Origin: Glandiceps talaboti
Taxonomy: Eukaryota > Hemichordata > Enteropneusta > Spengelidae
Assembly (NCBI RefSeq): GCF_964340395.1
Contig: NC_135551.1
Span: forward strand, 28,680,880-28,744,879
Direction: 5' to 3'
Length of the DNA: 64,000 nt
The stretch's first letter is position 1. Every line of letters begins with the position of its first letter. Positions 1 to 11,500 of this stretch are shown here, in pieces. The notes below the pieces were generated by a model. The model ran no database searches. It was not told where the DNA came from and saw only the letters and a list, made by a program, of their open reading frames with translations. Made by a program: the position numbers and the translations under genes.

Positions 1-582
1 ACTGAAAATTAAGCTTGGAGTTTGCATTTGAAAGAAGATAATTAAACTTTTCCCTGGATGGGAAAGTATAATAATACTTGGGAATGTGTACGGCTCTGTC
101 ATCAGCATATAATGGACATGACATCAAAAAGTGATATTCATCTTCTATAACAGAAACGTCAAAAAGTACACAAAAAGGGCAGCATCGAACAGTTAAAAGA
201 ACATTTTCGTGTCTACCCGATTCCACTCTTAGATTGTGGCTAGAGCAACGGAATCGAGCTAATGCACGTTTGTATATCATAACCGTTATAGATGATAAAT
301 ACTGTTCTGGTTCGAGAGCAGATTTAAATTCTCTGTACGTACGTAGTCTAGCTGATTCCCGAATTTCGGAAGACCATTCCTGAAAACAACAATCTTTCAC
401 TCTTTGTGTAAATAGTTTTAAAAACACTTCCTCATTGCCAACCTGCTGCTCTAACCAAACAATACCAAAACCATATTTCATCAGTAAAATTTTAACGTAT
501 GTTGCCCATGTTTTTCTACCTGCTTCATCTAGCTTTTTCAACATTTGATATGCTGCTTTCGGGTATCTTTTGTCGTCCATGC
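1..582 (-). pseudogene. LINE ORF2 C-terminus with CCHC-like knuckle, off left edge
   Basis: The minus-strand frame is open from 582 to the window edge (about 194 codons). It starts MDDKRYPKAAYQMLKK and contains a C-x2-C-x12-H-x4-C motif (CPFC ... YHFLMSC, about 70-145), which is the usual zinc-knuckle-like end of CR1/RTE-type ORF2 proteins. The open frame shows that this part decayed less than the rest. Confidence 0.65.
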
Positions 583-883
583 TAATGTAAGCAACACAGT
601 CTTACGGACGGGGCTAAGGTTGCGTATGACCGATGCCGTCGTGGGGACTTGGGTTCAGGTACAGTAGTTATAAATAGTAAAATTAATAGCACGAGATTAT
701 ATAGGTATGAATGAATTGATAGTATGCTTTTACTTAACATAAATCACAATATCTACAATAATCTTTCAGTAGGAAAAGTAAACACTATCGGATCCGTTCT
801 CAAAGATTAATATTTAGTTTACAATAGGTTATTTCTAAATTCCAAAAATTAATTAATAGTACGATAAATTGTCTTGAGTTGAT

Positions 884-1120
884 TTATACAAATGAAAATA
901 ATATTACAATAAGTATCCTAAGTAATTTTAACCAGTAAGATACATGTACACAACGTTTAAAATATACATGACACAAAGAAAATCTTCCACATTCACCGAG
1001 AAGAGCAACAGTATTCACACTACTATTTACACCCAACAAAAATCGACAAAACTTATATTGTACTCTTTCAATTTGTTCAGGATACTCGAAACCCCATATT
1101 TCACTACCATAACAAATCAT
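884..1120 (-). pseudogene. LINE RT C-terminal (thumb) fragment
   Basis: The peptide MICYGSEIWGFEYPEQIERV and the following FCRFLLGVNSS are typical of the region where non-LTR ORF2 proteins read 'YGSEIW ... Q..FC+.+LGV'. Similarity ends near 930 after YWLKLL. The next LINE-like sequence resumes at about 582, so about 345 bp of unrelated sequence separates the two. Confidence 0.7.
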
Positions 1121-1383
1121 AGGAACGATAATGGAATCAAATAATTTAACGACATACCCCCTAACTTTCTGATAATGGCTTGTATTTGAAACAAGGCTTT
1201 GTTACCTTTCAGTGCCAAGTTCTTTTTTGCAGGTGACCATGACAACCTTGAGGAAATTAACAAACCTAGGTAGTTATAATAGGAATTAACCTCTGTTCCA
1301 CCATAAAACCATTTTTCACTGTGTTTTAAGGGACCCCCATTTCTGAATACCATAATCTTTGTTTTATCTAAATTAATTTCCAT
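1117..1383 (-). pseudogene. LINE RT palm/thumb fragment after YADD
   Basis: The peptide begins MEINLDKTKIMVF, the segment that normally follows YADD in non-LTR reverse transcriptases (N-x-x-K-T-K-x-M-V-F), and continues with YNYLGLLISS. It lies about 55 bp beyond the YADD piece in a shifted frame. Confidence 0.75.
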
Positions 1384-1437
1384 TGCCCAACGTTTACAGA
1401 ATGTTGCTGGCTTAGTTATTTTGCGTTGTAACCATAT

Positions 1438-1659
1438 TCATATTGGTAAAACTGCTACATCTGCCACATCGTCAGCATACATTAAAATGCCAACTGATGG
1501 GAAGTCTTCATTAACATAAATGTCACCAGCTGCGTTGTCATTCATACAACTCGCCAACTCATTAATACACATGTAAAATAAAAGGGGACTTAACATACAC
1601 CCCTGTCTTGTACCAATATTACAGTTGAAATATTCGGTTATGCCATCACTACATATCAT
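1438..1659 (-). pseudogene. LINE reverse transcriptase fragment with YADD motif
   Basis: The peptide has GTRQGCMLSPLLF (RT motif 4 type) followed by MYADDV, the catalytic YADD box. RT fingers and early palm motifs that should precede GTRQGC are absent. The fragment abuts the endonuclease C-terminus directly, in another frame, so an internal deletion has removed a few hundred codons. Confidence 0.85.
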
Positions 1660-2280
1660 ATTTCATCTTGCAGTTTTTCATTAAATTCAGTGTCAAATTG
1701 ACTTTTCCAATAAAATCTTTGCAATGGAGAAATCATCATATCAACAATGTGGTTACTTAATTTATGTTGGGCACTTGAAAAAAGAAATCTACAATTGACT
1801 GGAAAATGGTCAGACATATCAAGGTCATCAACAATAAAATTTGTTACATATTCAAATAGTGAGTTTGAGACAATTATGTAGTCAACAATACTAACACCTT
1901 GGCTAGTACAACAGGTGTATTCACCATTCTTGTCACCTACAAATCGCCCGTTTAAGATATGTAAATCTAGTTTACAACACAGATCAATCAACGTCCGCCC
2001 AAAATTATTTTCATAAATATCTTTTGACTGTCTTGGCACATTGGAGTCGGAAAACTCAATAGTATCAAGTGTGTCTTGATGTTCTTTCGGAATGTAATCT
2101 AATAGTTTTCCAGTTCTAGCATTGTAATCCCCAGCTAAAATCACATCAAAATCCTGAAAATCACTATATAACCGTGCGTGGTAATGGTGAGAGAAGACAC
2201 AAGTGAATCAATGTAGTTTACCTCTAATATGGCCACCAATGACATACAGAAGAGTGACCTTATATTTGACATAACGTCCT
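1656..2280 (-). pseudogene. LINE endonuclease (APE/EEP) domain fragment
   Basis: The minus-strand frame contains LAGDYNARTG, the conserved GD-N block of APE-like endonucleases, then SIVDYIIVS and a DLDMSDHFPV block that carries the terminal SDH catalytic motif. One in-frame TGA (near 2217) interrupts the upstream part, which still reads LYVIGGHIRG. The frame stops at 1656, where it collides with the reverse transcriptase piece. The N-terminal part of the domain is missing. Confidence 0.8.
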
Positions 2281-2338
2281 TGAAATCATCCTACTAACGA
2301 TTGAACTTTTAACTTCCTAAAACTAAATGACTACTTAC

Positions 2339-2674
2339 CATCGCATCGTAGCCAATTCTATTCATGAAGTGTGAAGCAGCTTTGCCCTTGTAGTTATAAA
2401 ACCACAGCGTTCCTTGGAACTGATCACCTCCATCCAGGAGTAACACGTTATTGTGTAAAGACCTCAATTCTTTCACCTTCGTTGCAATCCTTGCAACTCC
2501 ACCATAACACTTTTCTTCTAGTTTGTCTTCGTCGCTACATCTACCACTGTATTTGTTTGTTTCTTCAAACCGTGCATGTAAGTCGTTCGTGTGCAAAATG
2601 GCTAACTCCAGTGCAGTTACAGACGAACACCAAACTACGACCAAAACTCGTAGAATTAACCAATTCAACTTCAT
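2339..2674 (-). CDS. NT5E-like: Ecto-5'-nucleotidase paralogue A, exon 1 (partial gene)
   Basis: The 112-codon first exon encodes a signal peptide (about residues 1-21) and the start of the metallophosphoesterase domain: HTNDLH (metal-binding D31 and H33), a Cys pair around GRCSDED...EKCYGG, and GGDQFQGT (D84). I start at the inner ATG (2672-2674) because it directly precedes the hydrophobic signal. An upstream in-frame ATG at 2708-2710 would add 12 residues. The exon ends ...GYDAM with donor GTAAGT, phase 0, as in paralogue B. The rest of the gene must lie left of position 1, beyond the LINE, or is lost. The mature part differs from B at one residue (N75 against S75). Known role of the family: GPI-anchored hydrolysis of extracellular AMP to adenosine. 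Confidence 0.85.
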
Positions 2675-3744
2675 AGTGGAGTAGTATTTAACGTTCTTGA
2701 CTCCCAGCATTCACATTGATTACATGGACATTAATTTAACGGCGATTTGATAACAAAGAAATCAGGCCGTTTCGAGTGCCGCGTGTGATGACATCGATAG
2801 GTTTGTATATAGTGTACTTACTATAACAGAGCTTGTGCAAGTAGGCAATGGGTAAGGACAGGATAGTAGTTAATACATTAGGGGAGGTCTGCTTACCGAA
2901 TTAGGGAAGGACAGTGGTTAATTAGAGGACGAGGAGGAGGACTGTTAATGAATTAGGGGAGAGCGACCGTGAAATGCGGTAAAACTGCTTATATTGTTTT
3001 AAAACAAATGATCCATGTTTCACCATATTGTTGAGCCATGAATTCTTAAAGCAACCGTTATTTTCAAGCGAAGTCTGGCTTTTCTTTGGTATTTATTCCG
3101 TTTGTTTAAAAGTAATCTAATAATTTATATCACAATTGATATGAATACATGTACTGCATATATAAATGCATGGGTGGGGGAGGGGGCTTAATTAACCTTG
3201 CCAACCACATCAGAACCCCCCCCCCTTAAAAAGTAGAATCTTCCGACCTAGTCCTTAGCGACAGTCACTGTTCTGCGATTAAACGGCAAACATTTTACAA
3301 TTATATGAACCAAGACCTTCACAATACGACCTGAATAAGAATTGGACAGTTGGCACAGCATATTGGAACAGCAGAGACTTGTACATTTACATTCCATGGT
3401 CTGATATTGACAGTTTTATGACAACTTTACATATACATTAAACGCCAAGGGAACTTGAAATGTATTTGTGAATGTGAACTATTATGTAAAGAGGTCGTAA
3501 AACTGTTCTTATCAAACCATGAAGTGCAATACGTGTGACATGCTGTCCTATGTTAAGTGGTATTAATCCAATTCATTTGTTTACTCTTAGGCATGGTCTG
3601 AGGTTCACTTTCCCTGCTATTTGTTCCGTCTGTTAATGTTTGTCTGTCACTGGCCGTAATACTTTTTAATTCCATGGATTTAAGTCTAAAACATACTCTG
3701 ACACCTAAGATATATATAATATAATATAATATACGAGTAGTATT
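2675..3744. other. Upstream flank of paralogue A, no gene seen
   Basis: The first 40 bp or so (TTTAACGTTCTTGACTC in the minus sense) match the 5' flank of paralogue B exon 1, showing that the duplication includes the 5'UTR. No coding exon or transposon is recognisable in the remainder. There is a G-rich then C-rich patch at about 3173-3230. Confidence 0.5.
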
Positions 3745-3747
3745 ATG

Positions 3748-3810
<63 letters not shown>

Positions 3811-3815
<5 letters not shown>

Positions 3816-3918
3816 TTAGTTTTGGTGGTACTGGAACCCTTTCTTGGTTGTAACTCGGAGTTTCACGCATTGTGCGATCATCAGACACTGTCTTAGCAGA
3901 TTGATACTCACCGAGTTA

Positions 3919-4008
<90 letters not shown>

Positions 4009-4136
4009 CTCGGTGAGTATCAATCTGCTAAGACAGTGCTCTATACCGCAGTGGCAGAGCGTAATAGTTTTGCGCAATGCGTGAAACTCCGAGTTACAAC
4101 CAAGAAAGAGTTCCAATACTACCAAAACTATATATA
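3811..4136. repeat. Long inverted repeat with (AT)n centre, MITE-like
   Basis: The left arm (about 3811-3923) and right arm (about 4003-4136) are near-complementary: both read TAGTTTTGGT..., CTTGGTTGTAACTCGGAG, CTAAGACAGTG and ATACTCACCGAGTTA. The right arm has about 20 extra bases. The arms enclose a pure (AT)n tract (about 3919-4006), and a second (AT)n tract (about 3745-3812) flanks the left arm. This is the form of a foldback/MITE element whose centre expanded as a dinucleotide repeat. Confidence 0.75.
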
Positions 4137-4159
4137 TTCCTCTTGGTTAACGCTCAACG

Positions 4160-4520
4160 CCAATGTTCAGCAGCTGTGTCGTGTCGTACATGCTGACTCC
4201 TGTAATAGCAGCTTTAGAGACGAATGTGTTTCCTCCAACGTTTAGCAGTAGTCGTGCTGTACATGCTGACTCCTGTAATAGCAGCTTTAGAGACGAATGT
4301 GTTTCCTCCAACGTTTAGCAGTAGTCGTGCTGTACATGCTGACTCCTGTAATAGCAGCTTTAGAGACGAATGTGTTTCCTCCAACGTTTAGCAGTAGTCG
4401 TGCTGTACATGCTGACTCCTGTAATAGCAGCTTAGAGACTAATGTGTTTCCTCCAACGTTTAACAGTAGTTGTGTCGTACATGCTGACTCCTGCAATACA
4501 ACCTTAGAGACGAATGCGTT
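4160..4520. repeat. 73-bp tandem repeat, about 4.7 copies
   Basis: The unit contains ACATGCTGACTCCTG, AATAGCAGCTTTAGAGACGA and TTTCCTCCAACGTTTAGCAG. Successive ACATGCTGAC boxes occur about every 73 bp (4188, 4261, 4334 and onward). The last copies have diverged. It lies in the spacer between genes A and B. Confidence 0.85.
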
Positions 4521-5338
4521 TCCTCCTAATGATCGAAGTTGAAGTAAATTGAATAAAAGTGTAGAATTGAGTGTTCACTCAGATCAAGAAATAATGAAAG
4601 GATCTTTAAAGTGTTAATTCCTTTGTATTTTAGAATGTGATACGTGTGGTATCTGGTTTTAAGGTAAGTCATGTCAAAGTTCTTTTACATCAAACTTTAT
4701 GGGACGAAATGGATGAAATTCCATGACATGTACAAAAAATACAAAGTGTTTGTAATTCCCAGGATCAGAGACTAAATCACATACAAATGTATATACAGTG
4801 TCTTATAAAGATTTCAATTAGGGAGTACATCAGTACGAGTCTCAGAGCTGTTACTCAAAATTTTGCATTTCAACAGTATGGTTTTAATCTTACGGGAGGC
4901 TGTCAGTTTACATGATTTTTTATCGATGGCCAAAGAGGACAAAATATTTGCAGACCAACTCAAGACTGAAAAAAAATTTGCTTCCTGGGTAATTAGCTAA
5001 AACAACTGTCGACTGCAAGTGCGGAAATTAGCTAGAATGTCAAATTCCAAGGTACAAGTGCCATTGGTGTGTACTAGTAGTACATGTGTCTCTCGAACTT
5101 TAAAGATTCTGGTCAAAGGTTTACACTATCTGTTGGTAATTAGTGACGAAACAAAACAAAACACTACCATTAAATCAAATTGCCAAGAATAAAGAGCTGA
5201 TTTAGTACTTTGAATATACTGTCATTTTTCATAATGATAGCATACTTTTGAATACTACGATATGCAATATTATACTTTGAGAAATTTTGCCCGTCTAAAA
5301 CAACCATTAGCAACTATATTGCTATGGTCTGTGCTCAT
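4521..5338. other. 3' flank of gene B, nothing recognised
   Basis: This AT-rich sequence lies downstream of the gene B stop codon and probably includes its 3'UTR. I see no clear AATAAA on the minus strand close to the stop, and no repeat or exon. Confidence 0.4.
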
Positions 5339-5553
5339 TTAAAACGACCGAGACTCTACTAATACAATGGTTAATGATAAGGCAGCAAACAGACACCACA
5401 TTGAGATCCGTGCCATGGCTGCTACATTAATGTTTTCGCGACACATTGGCAAGTCCGTCTTGTCATCGATAATCGTAATACGACGTTCCAAACCAATCGT
5501 TATCGGCGACTCTCTCTTAATGTACTCAATCAACACATCAGTATCCAAGTCGC
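5339..5553 (-). CDS. NT5E-like: Gene B exon 8: C-terminus and GPI-attachment tail
   Basis: Acceptor TTTACAG, then DLDTDVLIEYIKRESPITIG, LERRITI, LPMCREN, and a hydrophobic end with no basic tail (MWCLFAALSLTIVLV), then TAA at 5339-5341. This matches a GPI-anchor signal. 71 codons including stop. Confidence 0.9.
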
Positions 5554-8504
5554 CTGTAAATAATGAATACGACAAAAATGGCTTAATACTTGGTGAAGGA
5601 TGATATATCGGAAACGTTAACTTTTTGCATTTTGGGTTATGAACAATTATACACAGTGTAGACGTCCAAAAAGAGATTACCATCTCACAGGATTGACGCA
5701 ATTTCTTGTATTTGATCATCAAGAAAACAAACTTGCTACTTTTCTAACTGAAAAACGATATGACAGGACAAGTTCTTATTTGTAGCTTATTCACGACCAA
5801 AAAACACCAAACAAAACGAAACAAAGTACTAGTAATATAAATCTGTAAAACATGTAATAAAGTACATGACAAACTGGGTAGCTTTTTTGCAATTAGCAAG
5901 TTATAATCACGGCCTTTGTCTATGTTTGAACATATAGCGTATATTGTAATTCTAGTATTGTTCGTAAGGGTCTCGGGGTTAATAAAGATACAGTGTAGCC
6001 TTACCTGACATAGTAATAAGATACTGTGTAGCCTTACCTGACATAGTAATAAGATACAGTATGGCCTTACCTGACATAGTAATAAGATACAGTGTAACCT
6101 TACCTGGCATAGTAATAAGATACAGTGTGGCCTTACCTGGCATAGTAATAAGATACAGTGTAACCTTACCTGGCATAGTAATAAGATACAGTGTGGCCTT
6201 ACCTGGCATAGTAATAAGATACAGTGTAACCTTACCTGGCATAGTAATAATATACAGTGTAGCCCTACCTGGCATAGTAATAAGATACAGTGTAACCTTA
6301 CCTGACAGAGTAATAAGATGCAGTGTGGCTTTACCTGACAGAGTAATAAGATACAGTATGGCCTTACCTGACATAGTAATAAGATACAGTGTAACCTTAC
6401 CTGGCATAGTAATAATATACAGTGTAGCCCTACCTGGCATAGTAATAAGATACCGTGTAACCTTACCTGGCATAGTAATAAGATACAGTGTGGCCTTACC
6501 TGGCATAGTAATAAGATACAGTGTAGCCTTACCTGGCATAGTAATAAGATACAGTGTAGCCTTACCTGGCATAGTAATAAGATACAGTGTAACCTTACCT
6601 GGCATAGTAATAAGATACAGTGTAGCCTTACCTGGCATAGTAATAATATACAGTGTAGCCTTACCTGGCATAGTAATAAGATACAGTGTAGCCTTACCTG
6701 GCATAGTAATAAGATACAGTGTAGCCTTACCTGGCATAGTAATAAGATACAGTGTAGCCTTATTACCTGGCATAGTAATAAGATGCAGTGTAGCCTTACC
6801 TGGCATAGTAATAAGATACAGTGTGGCCTTACCTGGCATAGTAATAAGATACAGTGTAGCCTTACCTGGCATAGTAATAAGATACAGTGTAGCCTTATTA
6901 CCTGGCATAGTAATAAGATACAGTGTGGCCTTACCTGGCATAGTAATAAGATACAGTGTAGCCTCACCTGACATAGTAATAAGATACAGTGTAGCCTTAC
7001 CTGACATAGTAATAATATACAGTGTAGCCCTACCTGGCATAGTAATAAGATACAGTGTGGACTTACCTGGCATAGTAATAAGATACAGCGTAGCCTCACC
7101 TGACATAGTAATAAGATACAGTGTGGCCTTACCTGACATAGTAATAAGATACAGTGTAGCCTTACCTGACATAGTAATAAGATACAGTGTAGCCTCACCT
7201 GACATAGTAATAAGATACAGTGTAGCCTTACCTGGCATAGTAATAAGATACAGTGTAACCTTACCTGGCATAGTAATAATATACAGTGTAGCCCTACCTG
7301 GCATAGTAATAAGATACAGTGTAACCTTACCTGACAGAGTAATAAGATGCAGTGTGGCTTTACCTGGCATAGTAATAAGATACAGTGTGGCCTTACCTGG
7401 TATAGTAATAAGATACAGTGTGGCCTTACCTGGCATAGTAATAAGATACAGTGTAACCTTACCTGACAGAGTAATAAGATACAGTGTGGCTTTACCTGGC
7501 ATAGTAATAAGATACAGTGTGGCCTTACCTGGCATAGTAATAAGATACAGTGTGGCCTTACCTGGCATAGTAATAATATACAGTGTAGCCCTACCTGGCA
7601 TAGTAATAATATACAGTGTAGCCTTACCTGACATAGTAATAAGATACAGTGTAACCTTACCTGACAGAGTAATAAGATGCAGTGTGGCTTTACCTGGCAT
7701 AGTAATAAGATACAGTGTGGCCTTACCTGGTATAGTAATAATATACAGTGTATCTTTACTTGACATAGTAATTAGATACAATGTAGCCCTACCTGGAATA
7801 TGATAGGAAACACGTTCAGATAATAACATCTCGTAGTCATCACCACCTTCCGCGACATAAGTCGGGAGAATAACTTTATAAAGAGCATTTGACTGTAGAG
7901 GGCGATATTCTGGTACTGCACATTCTGTACATTTAACTTCCACTTTTACTACACGTTTTCCAATTGGTTTACTCGTGTCATAGGTCACCAACAAACCTTG
8001 AGATAAAAGATAAGATTTGAGGTAGAACATTAGACCGTGATAACCTAACCCGGGATGAGATCACACAGCATTCTCCCTTTTCATACTTGTCTGCTAATTC
8101 ATGTTGTTTTGAGACAAAAATACGTAGCAAAATATCCCTTTACATTTGTAGACGTTATAATATTAGTAATAAGTACTACATGTCCTAAGAATGAAACTCT
8201 GAACACAAAGTTTATACAGAGAAGAAATGTTCTATCCCATTTCCAGCAAACGTACCTTTCACCATCTTGTAAGATGGGATAATATCAGTTGTACTGTTAT
8301 TACCTGTACATGATTAGTCAATCCAAGTTAAACATACGCAAAGACTGCGATTCTTTCTCATAGTCTCAGTAATAGCTAACCTAATGTATATCTCAAGATA
8401 GCCCTGGATAAGGCCTAAAAATTTGTATGGTTCCGATTACGCTCGATTTTAGAATAGGTAGGGTAGGTAGATTTTTTTATATTTTTTTTTTTGTGTGTGT
8501 GTGT

Positions 8505-8565
<61 letters not shown>

Positions 8566-11500
8566 TAGTTCAGATAGTTATTTTTTCCGTTGTTTTCCAT
8601 ATGGTCTCTGTTATTATTCTTCCCATCAGATGTACAGCCATTACAGATTGGAAGAACTGTTTTATATTGTCTTTTTAAGTTGTTGTCAGTTTCCACATCC
8701 ACCCATTCTCGCGAGACTTCACAATTTTCGTGATTTTATTTTATTTTCTCGAATACGTAAAAAAAGTTTAGGGTTGGCAGTGAAAAACTAGGTGGGGAAC
8801 CAAACAATTTCTTTTTTAGGCCTAGGCCTAAAGAGTGTGGTAACAACCAAAATTAGTACTACGGAAATCAAGCCTATCGGCAAACTTAAATAGAGACACA
8901 AACTAAAACTGTTGTTGATTTACTACTATGGAAATCAAGCTATCAGCAAACTAAGATAGACACAAACTAAAACTATTGTTGATATACTACTATGGAAATC
9001 AAGCTGTAGGCAAACTAAGATAGACACAAACTAAAACTGTTGTTGATATACTACTATGGAAATCAAGCTATGATAGGCAAACTAAGATAGACACAAACTA
9101 AAACTATTGTTGATTTACTACTATGGAAATCAAGCTATTATAATAGGCAAACTAAGACGCAAACTAAAACTATTGTTGATATACTACTATGGAAATCAAG
9201 CTATAGGCAAACTAAGATAGACATAAACTAAAATCATTGTTGATATACTACTATGGAAATCAAGCTATAGACAATCTAAGACAACTAAAACTATTGTTGA
9301 TATACTACTTTGGAAATCAAGCTATAGACAAACACAAACTAAAATTATTGGTACAACATACTATCGATAGGCGTTGAAGTAATTACACTCACAGTAGGGC
9401 GGCGTCTCCGATAGCAAGGCAAGATCAATAGTTCAGTGTAGGATAAAATACTTTTTTTTTTTACTTTGAGGATGGGGGTTGAGCCAGTTTAGTTTTCCTC
9501 CTACAAAATCATTTTTTACTTTTAATGAAATCTTGTTTTATATCCCTAAATACAAATATTTCTTTAAAAAAATGTAGCCAAATTGACTTGAAAATGGAAG
9601 AACTTTCACCATAGTAAATGCATGACACTAAAGTACAGTACAGTCAATAAAAGAGCAATTTTCCTCACTACATACTGGCTTTGTATTCATAGCACTACAT
9701 AATATTACACAGATATGAAAATGATTTGCTGTCTGAAACAACTTTCAATTTCGGCCAATTTAGTTAGAAGAGATGGGGTAGGGGTCAGAGGCCTAAGTAT
9801 AAGAATATTTTTTTATCCTACATTGAGCTATTGATCTCGTCCCTAAAGTGACATTCAACCTCTTTCTGATAGACGCCAACTAAAACTGATTGCTGATATG
9901 TTGTTTTCTGTGCAGAACGTGATTTCTTCATTTTATCGATTCAAAAATATCACATTTCCCGACAAGCCTTTTTAAGATGACGGGTTTGCAAGTTCCTTAT
10001 TTAGAGTACTGTCAAATGTGTTACAATTTTAATAGAAAACTAAAGAAAGTATCAATGAATGCCTAAAAATCCTAAACGGAAGTCTTCTCTTTCATGAATA
10101 AAATTGGCCAACCTGAGTATTGCAGGAAGCGTCCATCTGCGTGTTCTGGATCTTCTGGTGTGTATGCAGATACGGAGTGTTCCAGGGCTTTGCGAAGAGT
10201 TTTCCCGGTTATTTCGATTATATCTAGGGTATTACGAAATGGTTGGACGTTCAATATATCACCAACAGATATCGAACCTGAAACACAAAGAGTTGTTTGT
10301 GCTGTAGTCTTGTTCTATTTAAGGAAAGTAGTGATAAGGCTCGATTCCTAATTACTTTCCAATTATTCAGAAAACTCACAAGACGGTTGTGTGTGTGTGT
10401 GTGGGGGGGGGGGGGGTCCCACCCTGAGTCATGACCGCCAACAGCAGGGGAAGATTATTCACATGGAACCCAAATGTGCTATGTGTTGCTGGGCTTCGTT
10501 CGGTCATATATTGTTGTCATAGCTCGACAGTTCCAACCATAGGAATATGATCATATCAAACAAGGAAAATAGGAACAGAAAACAAAATAAAACAAAACTA
10601 AGTACTCGTGAATCTGTGTGTGACTGAATAATGTACACCGGGGAGGGGGGGATTAGAAAACCGCGCATCATACATCCTGAACGTCCTCAGTGTCCCAGTA
10701 CTAGTGGTAAACTATTACATGTAGTATATAATTGTATGATTGTCAAGAATCAGAAAACTGATATGCGAGTACGAGACAGACACCGACCACCCTTCAGATT
10801 AAGTAATTTAAATTTAATATTTTGGTTCCACCTTCAAGTTATTATTTGTTAACTGTGAGGAAACAGCTGCATAAATTAGACCATTATATGCATAAATTAG
10901 CACGTCACATGCATAAATTAGCCCATCACATAGCACATCACATCATGGTTTATTCTCGGTTTTCTCCTTTTCTCTGTCAAATTTGGTCGTTTTTGAAATT
11001 ATATTTCGGAAGTTTCTAGGCGACAAGACATGATGTATGGCCTACCTTATATAGAAGTTTCGAGGAGACAATGGTAATTATGATCAACTATGATATTGCC
11101 AATGTTGTGTAACTATCCGTGAACAATACATGCTAACCTTAGTTGCCAAATTATGGTCAGAATATAGCATGACTTTGAAAAACAAAAGGATGGTGAATTT
11201 GTTTACTGGACGACATCGGCTGACTACCTACCTGCACCTCCTTCGTCAGAGTGTAATGATGTACGTATTCCACCACTGTTCATTATTGCTATGCTGACGT
11301 CATTCCATTTGACGCCATCAGGATGTTTGATGTTTTGATGGACCATTGCATCTGCTATTAGGTTTCCAAGGTTACATTCTACAAGACGACAGCTTTCACG
11401 TCGACCATCTAAAAAGACGTGAGTTTTACCAACGTATTCAGAGGATAGTGCCTGTATAGGTTCTGCCCATAGATTAACTTCAGTTGCTGTAGAATTATCT

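Larger units (their letters stand above)
1..2280 (-). mobile_element. Non-LTR (LINE) retrotransposon remnant, broken
   Basis: Read on the minus strand, the stretch gives in order an endonuclease piece, a reverse transcriptase piece and a C-terminal zinc-knuckle piece, which is the layout of an APE-type non-LTR retrotransposon ORF2. The pieces lie in different frames, contain stops and are separated by a deletion (near 1660) and a roughly 300-bp non-coding interruption (about 583-883), so the copy is dead. It runs off the left edge. It lies downstream of exon 1 of nucleotidase paralogue A in that gene's transcription direction, so it is probably intronic. The clade (CR1, L2, RTE or Jockey-like) cannot be fixed by eye. 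Confidence 0.85.

Noticed and set aside
5979-7792. CRISPR-like array
   Set aside because: Units are head-to-tail with no unique spacers, in a eukaryotic intron.
5979-7803. Open frames of 484-683 codons on both strands
   Set aside because: They result from the 33-bp period of the minisatellite. Only the first 68 codons of the longest minus frame are a real exon (gene B exon 7).
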